Source: Streptomyces asoensis
Lineage (GTDB): Bacteria > Actinomycetota > Actinomycetes > Streptomycetales > Streptomycetaceae
NCBI RefSeq assembly: GCF_016860545.1
Contig: NZ_BNEB01000002.1
Coordinates: 1,054,001-1,118,000, forward strand
Reading direction: 5' to 3'
DNA: 64,000 nucleotides
Position numbers and translations under genes: made by a program. Positions within the stretch are counted from its first letter, which is position 1. Each line of letters starts with the position of its first letter. The notes beneath the pieces are model-generated. The model worked only from the letters and a program-made list of their open reading frames with translations, made no database searches and had not been told where the DNA came from. Shown in pieces: positions 62,282-64,000 of the stretch.

Positions 62282-63076
62282 ATGGGACACCTGGACCACG
62301 CAGCCTTCGGCTGGCTGACCCCCGTGCTGTCGTACGTCATGGCCTGCGTCGGGGCCGCTCTCGGGCTGCGCTGCACCGTGCGCGCCCTCGCAGCCACCGG
62401 GCGCTCGCGCCGCAACTGGCTCGTCACCGCCGCCTCGGCGATCGGCACCGGCATCTGGACCATGCACTTCGTGGCCATGCTCGGCTTCGCCGTCGGCGGC
62501 ACCGACATCCGCTACGACGTCCCGCTGACCGTACTCAGCCTCGTCGTCGCCATGGCCGTCGTCTGCGCCGGTGTCTTCGCCGTCGGATACGGCCGAGACC
62601 GCACGCGCGCGTTGCTGATCGGCGGACTCACCACCGGCCTGGGGGTGGCCAGCATGCACTACCTGGGCATGGCCGCCGTCCGGCTGCACGGCGCCGTCAC
62701 CTACGACCCCGTGCGCGTCGGACTCTCCGTCCTGATCGCCGTCGTCGCGGCGACCGCGGCCCTCTGGGCGGCCCTCAACATCAGGTCGCCCCTCGCGGTC
62801 ACCCTCGCCTCGCTCGTCATGGGGGCGGCGGTCACCAGCATGCACTACACCGCCATGTTCGCGGTGAACGTCCGGGTCACGCCCTCCGGCGCGACGCTGC
62901 CCGGGGCCACGGCGATGCAGTTCATCTTCCCCCTCGCCGTCGGCCTCGGGTCCTACCTCTTCCTGACCTCGGCCTTCGTCGCGCTGTCGCCCACCTCGGG
63001 GGAGCGCGAGGCGTCCGCCTCGGCACAGCAACCGATGGACAGCCCCACCGGACGACAGCAGGCCTGGCCCGTCTGA
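62282..63076 (+). CDS. MHYT-domain integral membrane sensor
   Basis: 264 residues, about seven transmembrane helices, with the three MHYT-type motifs MHFVAM, MHYLGM and MHYTAM that are thought to bind a metal (copper) for sensing oxygen, CO or NO. It has no output domain, so it is a stand-alone sensor or acts with another protein, possibly the kinase downstream. Confidence 0.9.
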   Translation: MGHLDHAAFGWLTPVLSYVMACVGAALGLRCTVRALAATGRSRRNWLVTAASAIGTGIWTMHFVAMLGFAVGGTDIRYDVPLTVLSLVVAMAVVCAGVFAVGYGRDRTRALLIGGLTTGLGVASMHYLGMAAVRLHGAVTYDPVRVGLSVLIAVVAATAALWAALNIRSPLAVTLASLVMGAAVTSMHYTAMFAVNVRVTPSGATLPGATAMQFIFPLAVGLGSYLFLTSAFVALSPTSGEREASASAQQPMDSPTGRQQAWPV

Positions 63077-63117
63077 CGCGACCGGTCCGCCCCGAACCCC
63101 TTCCGAGCGAGGAGGCC

Positions 63118-64000
63118 ATGCGTACACCCCGTAGGACCCCCACGGCAGGCGCCGACGCGCCGCCCCCCGCGCGCGGGCGCCGTGCCCACGCCGGACCCCC
63201 CGCCGACGAGAGTCCGTCCGACCGGACGGACGGCCCGACGGGCGGACCGGCGGACGCGGCACCCCCGCGCGCGGCACGCTGGCCCGTCCGCCCGCGCACC
63301 GTACGCGCCAAGATCGTCTGCCTCCTGATGGTGCCGGTCGTCTCCCTGCTGGCCCTGTGGGCGTACGCCACCGTCAGCACCGCCCAGGACGTCTCCCGGC
63401 TGCGCCAGTTGCAACGGGTGGACTCCGAGGTCCGGGCCCCCGTGGCGGCCGCCGTGGCAGCGCTCCAGGCGGAGCGCGCCTCAGCCGTGCGGTACGCGAC
63501 CCGTCCGGCGCCCGGGCAGGACGGCGACCTGAGGACGCTCGCCGAACGCACGGACCGCGCGGTGTCGGCCCTGCGGCTCGGTGACGACAGCACCGTCGCC
63601 GACGCCCAGGAACTGCCCGAGGGCGTGGCCCGGCGGCTCGAGACCTTCGTCTCCGGAGCCGAGACGCTGCCCTCGCTGCGGACCTCGGTGCTCGGCGGCG
63701 GCGCCGACTGGCAGGAGACGTACGCCCGGTACACGAGCACGATCTCGGCCGCCTTCTCGGTCGGTGGCGCCCTCTCCGGCATCCAGGACGCCGAACTCGG
63801 CTCCGACGCGCGCGTGCTGCTGGAGTTCTCCCGCGCGGGGGAGGCGCTCGCCCAGGAGGGCGCCGTACTCGCCGGCGCCCGCCTGTCCGGGCGGCTCGAC
63901 GGGGACGGACTGCGGCTCTTCACCGGCGCCGTCGGCACCCGCCGCACCCTGACCGAATCGGCCGTCGCGGACCTGCGCGGAGCCGAACGCACCGCCTGGC
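63118..64000 (+). CDS. Sensor histidine kinase, nitrate/nitrite-sensor type (partial, runs off the window)
   Basis: The first 294 codons are open to the window edge with strong codon bias; ATG has GGAGG 4 bases upstream. A disordered Pro/Arg-rich N-terminus is followed by a transmembrane helix (IVCLLMVPVVSLLALWAYA, about residues 78-96) and a helical extracellular NIT-like domain (LQAERASAVRYA). In Streptomyces this layout leads to a second helix, HAMP and kinase domains, which lie outside the window. It is 41 bases after the MHYT gene. Confidence 0.85.
   Translation, partial: MRTPRRTPTAGADAPPPARGRRAHAGPPADESPSDRTDGPTGGPADAAPPRAARWPVRPRTVRAKIVCLLMVPVVSLLALWAYATVSTAQDVSRLRQLQRVDSEVRAPVAAAVAALQAERASAVRYATRPAPGQDGDLRTLAERTDRAVSALRLGDDSTVADAQELPEGVARRLETFVSGAETLPSLRTSVLGGGADWQETYARYTSTISAAFSVGGALSGIQDAELGSDARVLLEFSRAGEALAQEGAVLAGARLSGRLDGDGLRLFTGAVGTRRTLTESAVADLRGAERTAW

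Overview
The window is high-GC actinobacterial DNA and almost certainly a Streptomyces chromosome. Codon third positions are nearly all G or C, many starts are GTG, and coupled genes meet in ATGA/GTGA overlaps. The content fits: a secreted CBM13 xylanase and arabinofuranosidase, a divergent xylA / xylB-ROK locus, MHYT and SWIM/SNF2 genes, and a large nonribosomal peptide cluster. I saw no tRNA, rRNA, insertion sequence or CRISPR array.

Layout. (1) 0.2-3.7 kb: divergent secreted xylan-degrading enzymes (GH62 and GH10) around a 560-bp region rich in CGAA/TTCG palindromes. (2) 3.9-44.3 kb: a biosynthetic gene cluster. Left arm, minus strand: MbtH-like protein, MFS exporter, SbnA and SbnB (L-2,3-diaminopropionate, Dap). 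Core, plus strand: Fe(II)/2-oxoglutarate oxygenase, NRPS1 (C-A-T-C-A-T) and NRPS2 (C-A-T-C-A-T-TE). Right arm, one minus-strand operon: NRPS3 (C-A-T), 2,4-diaminobutyrate aminotransferase, ornithine-carbamoyltransferase-like enzyme, LanB-like protein 2, free-standing A domain, a fold-II PLP enzyme joined in frame to a carrier protein, and LanB-like protein 1. Then come two tandem LuxR-type regulators, a full-length class II lanthipeptide synthetase (LanM), a 68-residue peptide gene and a large LAL-type LuxR regulator. (3) 44.4-64 kb: aldehyde dehydrogenase with a GAF-type activator, an amidase remnant, the xylose locus, and ordinary Streptomyces genes, ending in a sensor kinase cut by the window edge.

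How the cluster may work (inference). SbnA/SbnB make Dap, the carbamoyltransferase could turn Dap into beta-ureidoalanine, and the aminotransferase makes 2,4-diaminobutyrate. The oxygenase may hydroxylate a residue. The NRPSs join up to six units: one Ser-type (code DVWHVSLVDK), one Val-type (DALWLGGTFK) and four with codes I cannot assign. The condensation domain after the Ser module looks like the dehydroamino-acid-forming (modAA) subtype, and the thioesterase has Cys in place of the nucleophilic Ser.

The most unusual feature is the mixture of an NRPS line with two LanB proteins that have only the aminoacyl-tRNA-dependent transferase half, plus a LanM with a candidate precursor peptide. The two lanB genes share a perfect 333-bp repeat. 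This could be an assembly line with tRNA-dependent aminoacylation, or two adjacent pathways. Coordinates of short sites were counted by eye and may be off by a base.
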